From positions 1 through 23,113 of IMG/VR virus record IMGVR_UViG_3300027976_000235: a stretch of 23,113 bases of DNA; one strand, given 5' to 3'. Numbering within the stretch: the stretch's first letter is position 1; each line of letters opens with the position of its first letter. The notes under the pieces are model-generated. The model had not been told where the DNA came from. It saw only the letters and a program-made list of their open reading frames with translations, and searched no databases. A program made the position numbers and the translations under genes. Below are positions 7,157-13,823 of this stretch, piece after piece. Source of the stretch: a virus.

Positions 7157-8013
7157 TACAAACCTCCCCGTTTCTTCCACACATCGAAAATCTGACCGAA
7201 GTCAGGGTTGATTTTGCTGCGAATGCCAAGGGAGCGCGTCTTAGTATCCACGCCGTAGGCGGCAGTGTCCCAGTAGAACTTGTCCGCTTCACGGGTGCAG
7301 TAGATTACGTCGCTGAACAGCGTGGGGATCTCCGATGCAAGGGCCTTACCGATAGCCTTAATCATGATCTTCGTAGACTGCGTAACAGCGTCGGTCTCCC
7401 GATCAACGTGCGCAGTCATCACAAAGGGACACTCCATGCCCTGAGTGCATAGGCGCAAGAAGTTCATCAGATTGTTCTGCGCCACGCCATAGTCGCCGGG
7501 CGAGGCCATCGGGCGGCTGCCGATTTGCATCTTCATCGCAGCGTTAGCGGTCTCCGTTAGGGAGTCCATGGCGAAGATACGAGTAGCTGGGAAAGCGTCA
7601 ATAGCTCCCAAACTCTTGCCTGTACGGTCATCCTTGAACTCGGAGCAAGTGCCGAGGATCTTCCAGAACGCATTGTTCTCGCCGCCACGGTTAGGGTCTA
7701 TGGACTTCGCAAGGGCCTCGTAGCTGAGCTTCCCCACGTTGTCAGCGGTTGACATTAGCGCCTTGAGTGAGATCGGCTTGGTGATCTGCTGGTGCCAGTA
7801 GACGCAAGCGGGCGGCTCCTGGTTCTTGTCGCGAAAGTAGCCAAGGAATGACTCAAGGCCACTCTCGGTGAAGAGAATGGCGAGCTCGAACTTGTTGCGC
7901 GCTGCCCACTCAGCGAGGGTGCCTAGGGCGTAGGTCTTGCCGGTTCCGCCTAGTCCCATCAGGACTACCTTCGGCCCAGTAAGCCCGCGCTTGTCGGGGG
8001 TTGCTTCAGTCAT
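7156..8013 (-). CDS. Sak4-like RecA-family ATPase (AAA_24 type), probable annealing/recombination protein
   Basis: 285 residues. Walker A is GLGGTGKT (20-27) just after the first beta strand (KVVLM). The Walker B strand RIFAMD ends at D150, and a later strand VMTAHVDRE (198-206) fits the sensor region of RecA-like cores. Sak4-type ATPases of phages promote single-strand annealing together with an SSB, which matches the gene immediately downstream. A nuclease gene lies a little upstream in the same operon, so exonuclease, ATPase and SSB form a plausible recombination set. ATG overlaps the upstream TGA (ATGA), with GGAG ten nt away. The alternative reading is a generic phage NTP-binding protein of the same superfamily. 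Confidence 0.8.
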   Translation of the reverse strand: MTEATPDKRGLTGPKVVLMGLGGTGKTYALGTLAEWAARNKFELAILFTESGLESFLGYFRDKNQEPPACVYWHQQITKPISLKALMSTADNVGKLSYEALAKSIDPNRGGENNAFWKILGTCSEFKDDRTGKSLGAIDAFPATRIFAMDSLTETANAAMKMQIGSRPMASPGDYGVAQNNLMNFLRLCTQGMECPFVMTAHVDRETDAVTQSTKIMIKAIGKALASEIPTLFSDVIYCTREADKFYWDTAAYGVDTKTRSLGIRSKINPDFGQIFDVWKKRGGL

Positions 8014-8351
8014 TTACGATTCTCCATCAATGCGAATAGCTCGCGGGTTAATAAGTCGTGATCGGCACCTTCGAGGTCGTCGAGGAGCCTCCCGTCACCG
8101 CATGGCACACAAGGGCGGCTTGCAACGAGCCATGCTGTTCGAGGTATGGGAGTATAGTGAAACACGAAATCATAGATTGCGCGCGCCCAGAGCTGCCCGC
8201 AGACGGGGCAAAACCAGGCAAGGTTAGGGTAGTAGGCGCTACAGCCATTGCCAGCCCCGCAGCAATAGACAACCTGGCGACCCACCAGGGCCTCGGCTTC
8301 GAAGTAAAGGATCGTAGCGTTGCCATGGCAGTCATTCGTCGCCGCTGTCAT
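8010..8351 (-). CDS. 113-residue zinc-ribbon-like protein
   Basis: Cysteines cluster as C30/C31...C37 and C48-PV-C51, with a second CXXC at C81/C84 (RPCVPCGDG). The FCPVCGQLW segment resembles one knuckle of a zinc ribbon. The start MTAATND at 8351 is chosen because GAGGAAG lies about 8 nt upstream, whereas the longer frame (to 8411) overlaps the preceding gene far more. It overlaps the acidic 106-residue gene by 20 bases and is coupled by ATGA to the Sak4-like gene. It probably binds zinc and nucleic acid or a protein partner. No specific family is recognised. Confidence 0.65.
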   Translation of the reverse strand: MTAATNDCHGNATILYFEAEALVGRQVVYCCGAGNGCSAYYPNLAWFCPVCGQLWARAIYDFVFHYTPIPRTAWLVASRPCVPCGDGRLLDDLEGADHDLLTRELFALMENRK

Positions 8352-8652
8352 CGAAGTCTTCCTCTTCCTCCATGAAAGCCTCCCAGAGCGCGTTGCTGAT
8401 GCGGGTGTCATCGAGGAGTTTGCCTAGAGCCTCCAGCATCACCGGGTCTTCCACTGAAGCATTAGCCAAATCCGAAGCCCAAACAACACTAACGCCAGTT
8501 ACTTCCGTCTCCGACTCACCCGGGTGGCAGTCCTCTGGAGGGCCGTATACCCTGGCTGGAGCGTAGACGCAGTTACCCGTAGCTGCCCATGCCACGGTAT
8601 AGGTCTGGCCTTCGTAGGTGACTTCTTGCTCCCCTGTGGCGATGGTAGTCAT
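8332..8652 (-). CDS. 106-residue acidic protein, unknown
   Basis: The product starts MTTIATGEQEV and has a beta-rich N-terminal half (VTYEGQTYTVAWAATGNCV). The C-terminal half is helical and very acidic, ending in EEEEDFDDSGDE. ATG 8652 overlaps the nuclease stop (ATGA) with GGGAG upstream. The acidic tail could mimic DNA or dock on a partner such as the nuclease or zinc-ribbon protein made from the adjacent genes, but nothing in the sequence proves this. No family is recognised. Confidence 0.65.
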   Translation of the reverse strand: MTTIATGEQEVTYEGQTYTVAWAATGNCVYAPARVYGPPEDCHPGESETEVTGVSVVWASDLANASVEDPVMLEALGKLLDDTRISNALWEAFMEEEEDFDDSGDE

Positions 8653-9566
8653 ACCGGCATCTCCCAAGGGGTTTCGGTCCGGGCGACTGGGTCCCACCGA
8701 CGCTGCTCGAATTGCTGGCGAAGCAGTGGCTCTGGTCGCTGCATCTGGCACACGCTACGGAAGGGGCAGCCGCCGTACTCGGCGCAGGCATGGTCAAGAT
8801 TGAAGTCCCAGTACCCGGCCTCCCAGCACTGGATCATTCGCTTGGCGTCTCGGATGAGTTGCTCGTACCAGCGTTCTTGCTGCCACTGGGGACGATACGT
8901 GATGGCTTGGAGGGTATCGTACTTGGATTTAAGAATAGATACACCTCGAACGAGGAATCCATCAAGCTTAATGCCAGCGCGTGCCGCTCCCCAGACGTAG
9001 CCGGTAAATTGACTACGCAAATCCCACTGACGAGGCCAGCTTGCGCCCAGCTGGGAGGCAGTTTTGTCATCTTCTCCAAGGCTCATCCCTTCATAGTCCA
9101 CCATCATGTCCATCCGACCACTGTAAAGGATCGGATCGCCGCTGACTGGGTGGGTAAGGTCCAGCGGCTCGAGGAACGAGAACTCAATACCACGCTTGCC
9201 GCCGGGCAAGGTCATCGGAATAGCCTTGTCGATGCCTAGCGGGTACATGGAGAAGTAATACTCCAGTGCCCCCGCCATGCGCTGGGCGGATTTAGCGCTG
9301 TCAGCTGGGCACTCGAAGTCGCCGTAATGGGTCAGCAAGGCGCTAAGGCCCCTGGCTACGCTGTCATCAGGCGTGGCGCCTTCGATGTAAAACGCTACCC
9401 TGGCGGCCTCGAGGCCCGAGGCAAAGGCGGCGCCCGCGTGAAGATGCACTGAGGGCTCGCGAGCCTTCCAGTGCTGGATGAATTCAAGATAGGCCTTTTG
9501 TGGGCAAGACTTGAACGCAGCCATTGTCGTGCTGTCGAGGACAGCGGGGAAGGGCGGGCGGCTCAT
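8649..9566 (-). CDS. Cas4/RecB-like PD-(D/E)XK nuclease with probable iron-sulfur cluster
   Basis: 305 residues. The core shows GRMD (150-153, metal-binding Asp153), then D166-D-K168 as the (D/E)XK element, and QFTGY (186-190) matching the QxxxY motif of RecB-like nucleases. Cys21 (SCPQKAY) at the N-terminus and C261, C267, C273 at the C-terminus give the four-cysteine arrangement that holds a 4Fe-4S cluster in Cas4 and AddB. The enzyme is expected to resect double-stranded DNA ends. With the Sak4-like ATPase and the SSB-like protein downstream, it would supply single strands for recombination-dependent replication. AAAGGAG before ATG 9566 and the GTGA/ATGA coupling around it support the frame. 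No CRISPR array or other cas gene is present. Confidence 0.85.
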   Translation of the reverse strand: MSRPPFPAVLDSTTMAAFKSCPQKAYLEFIQHWKAREPSVHLHAGAAFASGLEAARVAFYIEGATPDDSVARGLSALLTHYGDFECPADSAKSAQRMAGALEYYFSMYPLGIDKAIPMTLPGGKRGIEFSFLEPLDLTHPVSGDPILYSGRMDMMVDYEGMSLGEDDKTASQLGASWPRQWDLRSQFTGYVWGAARAGIKLDGFLVRGVSILKSKYDTLQAITYRPQWQQERWYEQLIRDAKRMIQCWEAGYWDFNLDHACAEYGGCPFRSVCQMQRPEPLLRQQFEQRRWDPVARTETPWEMPV

Positions 9567-9841
9567 CGCAGTGCTCCTTTAGCAATATACTGCTTGACGG
9601 CTGGGCTAAGACGTAGCTGGTCGGGCCCGAAGATGAAAACGTCTCGCCGCTCAAAGTAAGTGTCGGGTGCGTCGTAATTTACGATTAGTGCCTCAGCGTT
9701 ATACTCGAGCGGTTGAAACACGTAAGGGTTCGCGTTGACTATGTAGACGTTACCGAGGCTGAACAAGTCGCCGTTTCGGCATTCTCCGCCGTTGGTCTCC
9801 CGGAGAATTACTCCGGTTACGAGACACTTCGCGCCGTTCAC
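9563..9841 (-). CDS. 92-residue protein, unknown, GTG start
   Basis: The start is GTG at 9841, overlapping the TGA of the upstream gene (GTGA), with GGAG eight nt before it. The sequence is beta-rich (CLVTGVILRET, GNVYIVNANPYVF, EALIVNYDAPD, DVFIFGPDQLRL), suggesting a small all-beta fold, and ends in a short basic helix. It is coupled by ATGA to the nuclease gene. No recognised family. Confidence 0.65.
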   Translation of the reverse strand: MNGAKCLVTGVILRETNGGECRNGDLFSLGNVYIVNANPYVFQPLEYNAEALIVNYDAPDTYFERRDVFIFGPDQLRLSPAVKQYIAKGALR

Positions 9842-10122
9842 AGCGAATACTCCAGCATCAGCAGGTCGGCGATCTTCTGCTTTAGCTGCTCAGTGTGAGC
9901 AAAAGCGGTAGCTTCGGCCTTAAGCAATGCTGCCTCGAGCCGCGTAATTTCGCTAGCTACAGGATTGAAGTCGTCTGGAATCTCGATGGCTACCGTAGTC
10001 TCCAGGATAAACGTCTTAGACTGGTAAGCAGAACAGTCATAGGACTCTATTGTGTACTCCGGCTGTTTATCGTAATTCAGTCCACAGTGAACGTAAGCAC
10101 TAATCAAAACGGTCTTAGTCAT
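9838..10122 (-). CDS. 94-residue protein with C-terminal helix, unknown
   Basis: ATG 10122 is preferred to the upstream frame start at 10173 because AAGGAG lies 9 nt before it. The N-terminal half is beta-rich (TVLISAYVHCGLNY, TFILETTVAIEIPDDF). Residues 58-94 form a charged amphipathic helix (ITRLEAALLKAEATAF...LKQKIADLL), likely a coiled coil and oligomer interface. It is coupled to the next gene by GTGA. The preceding 56-nt gap holds a small stem-loop (CACGG/CCGTG, 10,149-10,164). Function unknown. Confidence 0.65.
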   Translation of the reverse strand: MTKTVLISAYVHCGLNYDKQPEYTIESYDCSAYQSKTFILETTVAIEIPDDFNPVASEITRLEAALLKAEATAFAHTEQLKQKIADLLMLEYSL

Positions 10123-10178
10123 TTCTCTAACTCCTTGTACTAACTCGCCACGGAGAGGGCCGTGACAACCCATTGATT

Positions 10179-10394
10179 CTAGGAAAGGTCCGCCAGCATA
10201 TCCTCAGCGGAGGGGATTACCGCGATGGCCTTGGTGCGCTTGGCGGCTGCGCTAGCTCCGAGTGCAGTAAGGCGCCCGGCGCGGAGAAGCTTGATTGCCT
10301 CTCTCATTTCGTCGAGGGTTAGCGCGTTCTCAGCCGCCCGGAGGCGCCAGGAAGTTATTTTAGCCTGTAACTCGAGGGGGACTGGTGAACTCAT
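10179..10394 (-). CDS. 71-residue conserved phage protein (LTLDEMREAIKLLRAGR type)
   Basis: The signature LTLDEMREAIKLLRAGR followed by an Ala-rich segment and KRTKA is familiar from short uncharacterised proteins of Burkholderia, Pseudomonas and related phages. It is predicted to be all helical, with a basic middle and an acidic C-terminus (SAEDMLADL). Its ATG overlaps the upstream TGA. I know of no assigned function; nucleic-acid binding by the basic helix is only a guess. Confidence 0.7.
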   Translation of the reverse strand: MSSPVPLELQAKITSWRLRAAENALTLDEMREAIKLLRAGRLTALGASAAAKRTKAIAVIPSAEDMLADLS

Positions 10395-10666
10395 GATTGC
10401 TCCAGACGTTTGGTAAGGGCTGCGATAGCCTCGGGACTACCACTGACGACGTAGCTGCCTGTAGGCGCGCCGACGTAAGGGGCTAAGTCAAGGTGCAGCT
10501 GGGTGAAATACTCGCGGATCAGGTTTACGAGAAACACCGAGTAGCCGCCGTGCGGGACTCTTGCCTCAAGGGGCGAGAACAGGTGCAAGGTTAGCTGGGT
10601 GTAAACCGGTAAGGGCAAAGCTACGTTAAGCTGCTGCGAGGGGATCAGGTTTGGGCGGCGGCTCAT
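10391..10666 (-). CDS. 91-residue putative ribbon-helix-helix-like phage protein
   Basis: The N-terminus (RRPNLIPSQQLNVALPLPVY) and the helix FLVNLIREYFTQ, joined by RVPHGGYSV, follow a pattern seen in many phage early proteins: a short beta strand with alternating residues, then two helices. This suits a ribbon-helix-helix-type DNA-binding fold, but the C-terminal third (SYVVSGSPEAIAALTKRL) is different. GGAG precedes ATG 10666 and the stop overlaps the next ATG. A regulator is plausible but not shown. Confidence 0.65.
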   Translation of the reverse strand: MSRRPNLIPSQQLNVALPLPVYTQLTLHLFSPLEARVPHGGYSVFLVNLIREYFTQLHLDLAPYVGAPTGSYVVSGSPEAIAALTKRLEQS

Positions 10667-10667
10667 G

Positions 10668-10811
10668 CTAGACTCCTTTGGGATAAGGCACGGGGCAAGC
10701 CGCCGGCGCTAAAGCGCCGTCGTCTCGCAACAGCCGGGGACAGTTTAACAGGAACAACGTGGAGGCGGGATGTCGGGGCAGCCGCGAGGCAGATGGGAGT
10801 CGCTTAGACAT
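10668..10811 (-). CDS. 47-residue small ORF, probable gene
   Basis: The ORF MSKRLPSASRLPRHPAS... starts 8 bases inside the preceding gene and ends 1 base before the next ATG. GGAG lies eight nt upstream of ATG 10811, and its end region supplies the SD for the next gene. This tight fit is the main support. The product is Pro/Arg/Leu-rich with two cysteines and no recognisable domain. It could instead be a spacer with chance frame. Confidence 0.45.
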   Translation of the reverse strand: MSKRLPSASRLPRHPASTLFLLNCPRLLRDDGALAPAACPVPYPKGV

Positions 10812-11001
10812 CGCGGTCGCTCCAATCATAGTCCTCGTAGGCCACCATGTCGCCGTCAGAGCCGCGAATCTGGATGTCGTAGCCGGCGGCAAGGAGGCTC
10901 GCGACGCAGATGCTAAGCACGTCGGCTTCGCCTTCGCCGTCTACGCTCAGGGATGCCGGGTCTTCCCAGAAGGAGGAGACCAGGGCGAGTTCAATTGTCA
11001 T
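10804..11001 (-). CDS. 65-residue acidic protein, unknown
   Basis: MTIELALVSSFWEDPAS opens a very acidic product ending DMVAYEDYDWSDRDV. The middle (LSICVASLLAAGYDIQIRG) predicts a helix followed by a strand. The longer frame to 11,079 is rich in Pro and Arg and lies inside the upstream gene, so ATG 11001 (11-base overlap with the previous stop) is chosen; no good SD is visible, which suggests coupling. No family recognised. Small acidic early phage proteins often bind host targets, but that is inference only. Confidence 0.55.
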   Translation of the reverse strand: MTIELALVSSFWEDPASLSVDGEGEADVLSICVASLLAAGYDIQIRGSDGDMVAYEDYDWSDRDV

Positions 11002-11656
11002 ACGGGCTTTCTGTGCGGGTGTTGGTGAAGGTCGCGGGGGAGCCGGCGAAGGAGCCCTCGCTCGGGGGAGCGTAGGCACGCGTTTCCAGCTTAGTCGCCC
11101 GGTTCATCACAGGAAGGATGTTGGTGCCGGCGGGCAAGGTGAGCAGTAGGTCACCCTCGACAAAGACGGTAGGGGAGAGGAGCTCGACGCGGCTGGTATA
11201 GCCGTCGATGAAGTGGAGGCCCAGGGTGACGCCGGCGGCTGCACACGCGGGAAAGTCCAGCATCACGTTAAGCGTGGCGGTGATGACCGTCTCGGCTCGC
11301 GGCGTAGCGTGGTAGAGCATAGGCTGCTCTGCATAGTAGCCGTAGTCGACTTCCTCAACGCAGGTGACTGGGATAGGCACAGCGGAGCGGATGAGCCGCC
11401 GGACGCCCGGCATAGTATTATGGGTCCACTCCCAGAAGTTCCCCATCAGGGACTGCGACGTTGCGTGGACCAGAGCGATGCCTCGCCCCTTGGTCCAGTT
11501 CGCCGGGTCAGCGTAGATCTGCTGGGCGTCAGCACTGTGGCGTTCAGCCGCCGACGCCTGGTTAGTAATGCGGGGCCGCTTGGCGACCTCGGCGACTGCC
11601 ATGCCCCGCCGGGCCTCCGCGAATAGCTCGTCCAGGCTGAGCAGTGACTTATCCAT
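10991..11656 (-). CDS. 221-residue protein of unknown function, early operon
   Basis: The N-terminal 50 residues are helical and basic (LDELFAEARRGMAVAEVAKRP). The rest is beta-rich with hydrophobic strands (IPVTCVEEVDYGYY, TVITATLNVMLDF, VTLGLHFIDGY, LLLTLPAGTNILPV), and the C-terminus is Ser/Thr/Pro-rich. No membrane helix and no recognised motif are seen. GGGAGG six nt before ATG 11656 fixes the start, which overlaps the upstream stop by 8 bases. It is the second gene of the long leftward operon. Confidence 0.7.
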   Translation of the reverse strand: MDKSLLSLDELFAEARRGMAVAEVAKRPRITNQASAAERHSADAQQIYADPANWTKGRGIALVHATSQSLMGNFWEWTHNTMPGVRRLIRSAVPIPVTCVEEVDYGYYAEQPMLYHATPRAETVITATLNVMLDFPACAAAGVTLGLHFIDGYTSRVELLSPTVFVEGDLLLTLPAGTNILPVMNRATKLETRAYAPPSEGSFAGSPATFTNTRTESPYDN

Positions 11657-11852
11657 GGGGAGCCTCCCAGTAGATCGAGGGCTCGATCACGTAGTTGCTG
11701 GCGGCATAATTATCCAGCCGTTCGCCTTCGAACACGACCCCATAGGACTCGCCGCCCCAGGCATTGGTATACTTGACGATCTTGCGCGGGCTATCCTCCG
11801 CGAATTCGCCAGCGATGATTCGGTCTGCTAGACCTTTGTTAACTGTACTCAT
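11649..11852 (-). CDS. 67-residue protein, first gene of the long leftward operon
   Basis: MSTVNKGLADRIIAGEFAED begins with a short helix; the remainder looks beta-rich with several Tyr and Trp (KYTNAWGGESYGVVFEGERL). The leader has GAGG close to ATG 11852 within the AAGAGGCTC sequence shared with two other early genes. The ECF-type promoter site at 11,907-11,934 points at it with a predicted leader of about 50 nt. As no other good promoter was found further left, this gene probably heads the transcript for the replication module. Function unknown. Confidence 0.65.
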   Translation of the reverse strand: MSTVNKGLADRIIAGEFAEDSPRKIVKYTNAWGGESYGVVFEGERLDNYAASNYVIEPSIYWEAPHG

Positions 11853-11906
11853 GAGGAGCCTCTTTGGTTGACTGCGCGAATTACAAAATCATAATCCACA
11901 CCCACA
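11853..11906 (-). promoter_or_regulatory. Leader of the replication operon, with AAGAGGCTC ribosome-binding element
   Basis: The leader between promoter A and ATG 11852 carries AAGAGGCTC directly before the start. The same nonamer stands directly before ATG 13513 and ATG 15472, so three early genes share it. It also holds the 25-nt repeat at 11,874-11,898. Confidence 0.5.
11874..11898 (-). repeat. 25-nt dispersed repeat, copy 2 (in the operon leader)
   Basis: The plus strand starts GCGCGAATTACAAAA and ends ATAATCCA; it matches the reverse complement of 1137-1161 at 23 of 25 positions. It lies 20-45 nt upstream of ATG 11852, within the predicted 5' leader of the operon. Confidence 0.7.
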
Positions 11907-11934
11907 TTAGACGCGGACTGGGACAATTAGTTCC
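11907..11934 (-). promoter_or_regulatory. ECF/RpoE-type promoter A
   Basis: Minus strand: GGAACTA, 15 nt, GTCTAA. An A/T-rich stretch (AAAATATAATTG) lies upstream of the -35 element, as an UP-like element would. Predicted start near 11,900, about 50 nt before ATG 11852. It is one of six sites with identical spacing. The match is to the known RpoE/AlgU consensus (GGAACTT, about 15 nt, GTCTAA); use by such a factor is inferred. Confidence 0.65.
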
Positions 11935-12021
11935 CCAGTTTTCAATTATATTTTCCGCTTACCGATGTACCGGAGCTGCCCCGGCGACCATCCCTTCCGT
12001 TGTTCCCGATCGACTGTCTTA

Positions 12022-12209
12022 GCGCGCTCCGCGCGCAACTGCCGCCCGAGTGCCTCAGAACAAGGGGGAGCGTAGGGGTTTCAACTCCCTACGCCCCTTG
12101 CCGCCCCAGGATAGAGGCTCAGTCACCCCTGGGACTCGCCGGCGGCTGCTGCCGTCGTCTAGGAAAGAGGACTCGGACGCTATGCCGAATCCTCAGACCT
12201 AGCCGCCGG
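12022..12209. other. Intergenic array of stem-loops (possible structured RNA or terminator cluster)
   Basis: The gap 11,853-12,211 has no convincing gene. Four structures follow each other: GCGCGC/GCGCGC (12,022-12,036); GCGTAGGG/CCCTACGC (12,070-12,077 with 12,087-12,094, plus three outer pairs); CCCAGG/CCTGGG (12,105-12,133); and a nested element in which CCGGCGGCT/AGCCGCCGG (12,139-12,147 with 12,201-12,209) encloses the 10-bp hairpin at 12,167-12,194. All are downstream of the 197-residue gene on the minus strand. No U-run follows most of them, so simple termination is not certain. Confidence 0.6.
12167..12194 (-). terminator. Possible terminator hairpin after the 197-residue gene
   Basis: Minus strand: GAGGATTCGG, loop of 8, CCGAGTCCTC (one G-T wobble), then TTTCCT. 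The stem is strong but the U-tract is short, so efficient intrinsic termination is uncertain. Confidence 0.4.
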
Positions 12210-12211
12210 GC

Positions 12212-12805
12212 TTAGACCGCGTCGAGCTCAGCGTCGGCGTCAACTGGTGCTGCCTTGGCTTTCTTGCCCGCTTCCATGCGGCTGATGATCTCGCCCGTCT
12301 TGGTTCCAGTCACGCGGAAGCTGTCGTACAGCGCACGACGGGTAAGCCCTTCGGTGCTGTCGATTTTCTTCTGCAGATACGCTTTGACCGTAGCCACATC
12401 CTTGCCAGTCGCTTCCATGATAGCTTGGATAACCACATGGGCACCACTGACGCCACCACCACCGCTGGCTCGGCCCTTGCCCCAGTTGCCTGCTTGAATC
12501 AGCGCGTTGAGGTCATCAATAGCCACGACCATGTCATCTTCGCTCATCGGATCAGCCGCGCTCGATGCCAGCTCGTCGCCGAATTTCTGCTCCATCCCAT
12601 GCCCCGCGAAGCGCAAGAGCAGCGACGCCGGGCAGTCGATGGTCCGGGTCTCGCCGTTCCGGAAGTCCATCCGAATGCTGACGGTATCGCCGTCAATCAG
12701 AGTCTCCTTCAGCACCTTGCGTTTCCCGGCGAAGCTGACTACGCGCCCATCCGTCAACTCGACACTAACTACTTCGGCTTTCGCCTTAACTTCTGCTTCA
12801 CTCAT
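12212..12805 (-). CDS. 197-residue conserved early phage protein, unknown
   Basis: The N-terminal 75 residues are beta-rich (VVSVELTDGRVVSFAG, DTVSIRMDFRNGETRTIDCP). A Gly-rich stretch (GRASGGGGVSGAHVV, about residue 112 on) precedes a helical C-terminal domain (IQAIMEATGKDVATVKAYL...LTRRALYDSFRVTG) and a charged Lys/Ala/Asp tail. ATG 12805 is chosen over ATG 12811 because GGAG is 8 nt from the former and only 2 nt from the latter. The gene has its own promoter site (B) about 125 nt upstream, with small stem-loops in the leader, and a hairpin array after it, so it is likely a monocistronic early gene. Confidence 0.75.
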   Translation of the reverse strand: MSEAEVKAKAEVVSVELTDGRVVSFAGKRKVLKETLIDGDTVSIRMDFRNGETRTIDCPASLLLRFAGHGMEQKFGDELASSAADPMSEDDMVVAIDDLNALIQAGNWGKGRASGGGGVSGAHVVIQAIMEATGKDVATVKAYLQKKIDSTEGLTRRALYDSFRVTGTKTGEIISRMEAGKKAKAAPVDADAELDAV

Positions 12806-12930
12806 TTTCATTACTCCACGTTGAAGCCCTTTTCACCGGCGGCTTCGTTATTCCGGTTAGTAGAGAACCTACTGGAGAGGCACAGGGCCTCTGCACTGGG
12901 CTCGCCGTTGCGCCATTACAACGGTGATTG

Positions 12931-12958
12931 TTAGACGTAGACTGGGGGGATTAGTTCC
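12931..12958 (-). promoter_or_regulatory. ECF/RpoE-type promoter B
   Basis: Minus strand: GGAACTA, 15 nt, GTCTAA. Its upstream flank (AAAATATATG, then GAAACTGG) is nearly the same as that of promoter A. Predicted start near 12,924, giving a leader of about 120 nt for ATG 12805; the leader contains AGAGGC/GCCTCT and CCGTTG/CAACGG stems. Confidence 0.65.
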
Positions 12959-12965
12959 CCAGTTT

Positions 12966-13205
12966 CTACATATATTTTCCGCCTTGCCGCCCGCGTGCCA
13001 AGTGCAGATGGTGCCACTCCTCCATGGCGGCTATCTTCGCCAGTGCCATATGCCGGGTGAACTGGTGCGACAGGATTGTATGGTCGCACTGCTGGACTTC
13101 CACCAGGGCCTTCTCCGTTTCGGCGGCTGCTATCTCCTCCAGCGTTGGTGCGCGGAAAGGGCTGGAGTAGAGCTTGCAGAAGTCCCGCAACCAGTGGATA
13201 GTCAC
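12966..13205 (-). CDS. 79-residue helical protein, unknown, GTG start
   Basis: The start is GTG 13205, overlapping the upstream TGA (GTGA). The product starts with MTIHWLRDFCKLYSSPF and continues as long helices rich in Glu, Gln and His (PTLEEIAAAETEKALVEVQQ...HMALAKIAAMEEWHH). It is likely a small helical bundle or coiled-coil protein. Similar short proteins are common in early regions of proteobacterial phages without assigned function. It is the second gene of a two-gene unit, and promoter B lies just after its stop. Confidence 0.65.
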   Translation of the reverse strand: MTIHWLRDFCKLYSSPFRAPTLEEIAAAETEKALVEVQQCDHTILSHQFTRHMALAKIAAMEEWHHLHLARGRQGGKYM

Positions 13206-13513
13206 CTTACGCTCCCGGCAGCGAAGAGCACCTTACGCGCTGCCTTAGCCTGCGCATCCCATACCCCTCCGTCATCGCTCTCGGCGGCCCACGCTGCCTT
13301 GGTCTGCGCTTCGTCTTCCCTCAGCGCCACGACTTCATAGTAGTGTCCAAAGTCATGCGGAAATCCCTTCACCACAAACTTTCCCTCCGGATACATCCTC
13401 TTCAGCTGATTCCGGTACAGCTGACACTCTGCCTGCGCCAGGGGATGGCCTACGCTTAGGCAGTCCTCCTCGCAAGGGGTGCTGCCGATATTAATATAAT
13501 TACCTTGGTTCAT
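13202..13513 (-). CDS. 103-residue protein with possible metal-binding Cys/His, unknown
   Basis: MNQGNYINIG opens the chosen frame; AGAGGCTC lies just upstream of ATG 13513, and the extension to 13,546 is not needed. STPCEEDCLSVGHPLAQAEC contains three Cys and one His in 20 residues and could bind a metal or be a recognition loop. The middle has a beta segment (GKFVVKGFPHDFGHYYEVVAL) and the C-terminus is an Ala-rich basic helix. The leader holds a stem-loop with GTGGGC/GGCCCAC arms at about 13,557-13,582. No ECF-type promoter lies directly upstream; promoter C reads through the gene before it. Confidence 0.65.
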   Translation of the reverse strand: MNQGNYINIGSTPCEEDCLSVGHPLAQAECQLYRNQLKRMYPEGKFVVKGFPHDFGHYYEVVALREDEAQTKAAWAAESDDGGVWDAQAKAARKVLFAAGSVR

Positions 13514-13594
13514 TTTGAGCCTCTTTAAGTTACCCTCATCCGGCAAGTTGCCGTGATTGTGGGCCTGTTGCCAAGCCCACTGCCACGCCGTGAC

Positions 13595-13774
13595 CTACGC
13601 TGGTTCTAATCGCACCTTACCGCCTGTGGCGAATTGCGCCAGGCCCGCATTAATTAACTTGACGGCGGCTAACAGTGCTGCCGTTTGCTCCAGTGCTGTG
13701 TCGTCACCGGGCTGAATATTAAATTCGAGGGTAAGTCCCCAGTTTGAATCAATTTCGTCAAAAAGCAATTTCAT
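13595..13774 (-). CDS. 59-residue small protein, unknown
   Basis: MKLLFDEIDSNWGLTLEFNI is chosen as start because AAGGAAG lies six nt before ATG 13774; the longer frame would run across promoter C. The protein has an N-terminal beta hairpin, then a helix (TALEQTAALLAAVKLINAGLAQF), then a basic end. No family recognised. Promoter C gives it a leader of about 43 nt. Confidence 0.65.
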   Translation of the reverse strand: MKLLFDEIDSNWGLTLEFNIQPGDDTALEQTAALLAAVKLINAGLAQFATGGKVRLEPA

Positions 13775-13823
13775 TTTAACTTCCTTTTTGGTCAAGTATG
13801 GCAGCATGATTGCCCCACATTGA

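Noticed and set aside
8649-9566. CRISPR-Cas system suggested by a Cas4-like nuclease
   Set aside because: No repeat-spacer array and no other cas gene; such nucleases are common in phage recombination modules.
12065-12097. Possible tRNA T-arm (GGGGTTTCAACTCCC)
   Set aside because: The stem extends to 8 or more pairs and no D-arm, anticodon arm or acceptor stem can be built around it.
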